Shown: positions 63,853 through 64,000 of the stretch, piece by piece
Position numbering within the stretch: the first letter of the stretch is position 1
Layout: each line of letters opens with the position of its first letter
Assembly: GCF_002312815.1 (NCBI RefSeq)
Contig: NZ_NKQJ01000013.1
Coordinates: 46,722-110,721, forward strand
Origin: Agaribacterium haliotis
GTDB taxonomy: Bacteria > Pseudomonadota > Gammaproteobacteria > Pseudomonadales > Cellvibrionaceae
Direction of reading: 5' to 3'
Length of the DNA stretch: 64,000 bases
The notes under the pieces: model-generated
The model's database searches: none
Told to the model about the DNA's origin: nothing
What the model saw: only the letters and a program-made list of their open reading frames with translations
Position numbers and translations under genes: made by a program

Positions 63853-64000
63853 ATGTTTAGCAAATTGAAAATTAATGCCAGCGCTTTTGTATTAAGTGTG
63901 TTTATGCTGCAGCCTGTGATGGTACACAGCGCCTCCTACAGTGCCTCCGATTTTTCTGTTATCCCGCCTTTTTTGGTCGATACCACAGACCCATTTGTGA
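63853..64000 (+). CDS. PilY1-like tip adhesin, N-terminal fragment (cut by window edge)
   Basis: The first 49 codons from ATG 63853 with AAGGAGG upstream. Signal peptide ~1-27 (FVLSVFMLQPVMVHSA), then SYSASDFSVIPPFLVDTTDPFV, like the mature N-terminus of PilC/PilY1 proteins. The frame is open to the edge. Position right after pilX is where pilY1 belongs. The rest must be read outside this window. Confidence 0.7.
   Translation, partial: MFSKLKINASAFVLSVFMLQPVMVHSASYSASDFSVIPPFLVDTTDPFV

Overview
The window is a stretch of core chromosome from a gammaproteobacterium. Gene order and protein types resemble Pseudomonas and the marine Cellvibrionaceae/Saccharophagus-Teredinibacter group: barA-cysM-relA-mazG, glnD-dapC-dapD-dapE, map divergent from rpsB-tsf-pyrH-frr-uppS-cdsA-rseP-bamA-skp-lpxD-fabZ-lpxA-lpxB-rnhB, aceE-aceF, and murJ-ribF-ileS-lspA followed by fimT-pilVWX-pilY1. 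The species cannot be named from the sequence. I saw no rRNA or tRNA gene, CRISPR array, prophage or transposase.

Layout. 0-7.4 kb: 3' end of recO, a BarA/GacS-type hybrid kinase, cysM, relA and mazG. 7.4-12.5 kb: signalling genes on the minus strand, including a periplasmic PotD/NspS-like polyamine-binding protein with a membrane GGDEF-EAL protein (an NspS-MbaA-like pair) and a cytoplasmic FHA-EAL protein. 12.6-16.8 kb: molybdopterin synthase genes moaC-moaD-moaE and lysine/peptidoglycan genes dapD, dapE and an ArsC-fold protein. 16.9-24.8 kb: an orphan solute-binding protein, an SDR dehydrogenase, nth, dapC, glnD and map. 25-39.8 kb: an LpxL-type acyltransferase and the translation/envelope run from rpsB to rnhB. 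39.9-46 kb: a PilZ protein, an SUI1-family factor, a Kv-type channel, an LpxH-like phosphoesterase, BepA and an AI-2E/PerM permease. 46.4-51 kb: pyruvate dehydrogenase E1 and a three-lipoyl E2. 51-51.85 kb: an 857-base gene-free island of hairpin repeats. 51.9-54.3 kb: a truncated haemoglobin divergent from a large SARP-like TPR regulator. 54.4-60.6 kb: murJ, ribF, ileS, lspA. 60.6-64 kb: an 18-bp tandem repeat, then the type IV minor-pilin operon, cut by the right edge inside pilY1.

How they work together. Outer-membrane construction dominates: lipid A synthesis (lpxD, lpxA, lpxB, LpxL- and LpxH-like), barrel assembly (bamA, skp, bepA, rseP) and peptidoglycan precursors (dap genes, uppS, murJ). 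A second theme is cyclic-di-GMP signalling and surface life: MbaA-like, FHA-EAL and PilZ proteins, BarA, and type IV minor pilins.

Most notable points: the BarA-type kinase has Gln where the phospho-accepting His should be, while its receiver and Hpt domains are intact. Expected neighbours are missing from otherwise standard operons (pdxJ, rlmD, dxr, dnaE, fkpB-ispH). BamA carries two large surface-loop insertions, one with a calcium-loop-like motif. A family of interspersed hairpins keeps its loop while stem bases change in compensating pairs. A perfect FNR/ANR box lies in a gene-free gap. Short tandem repeats sit at the start of the SARP-like regulator and between lspA and fimT.
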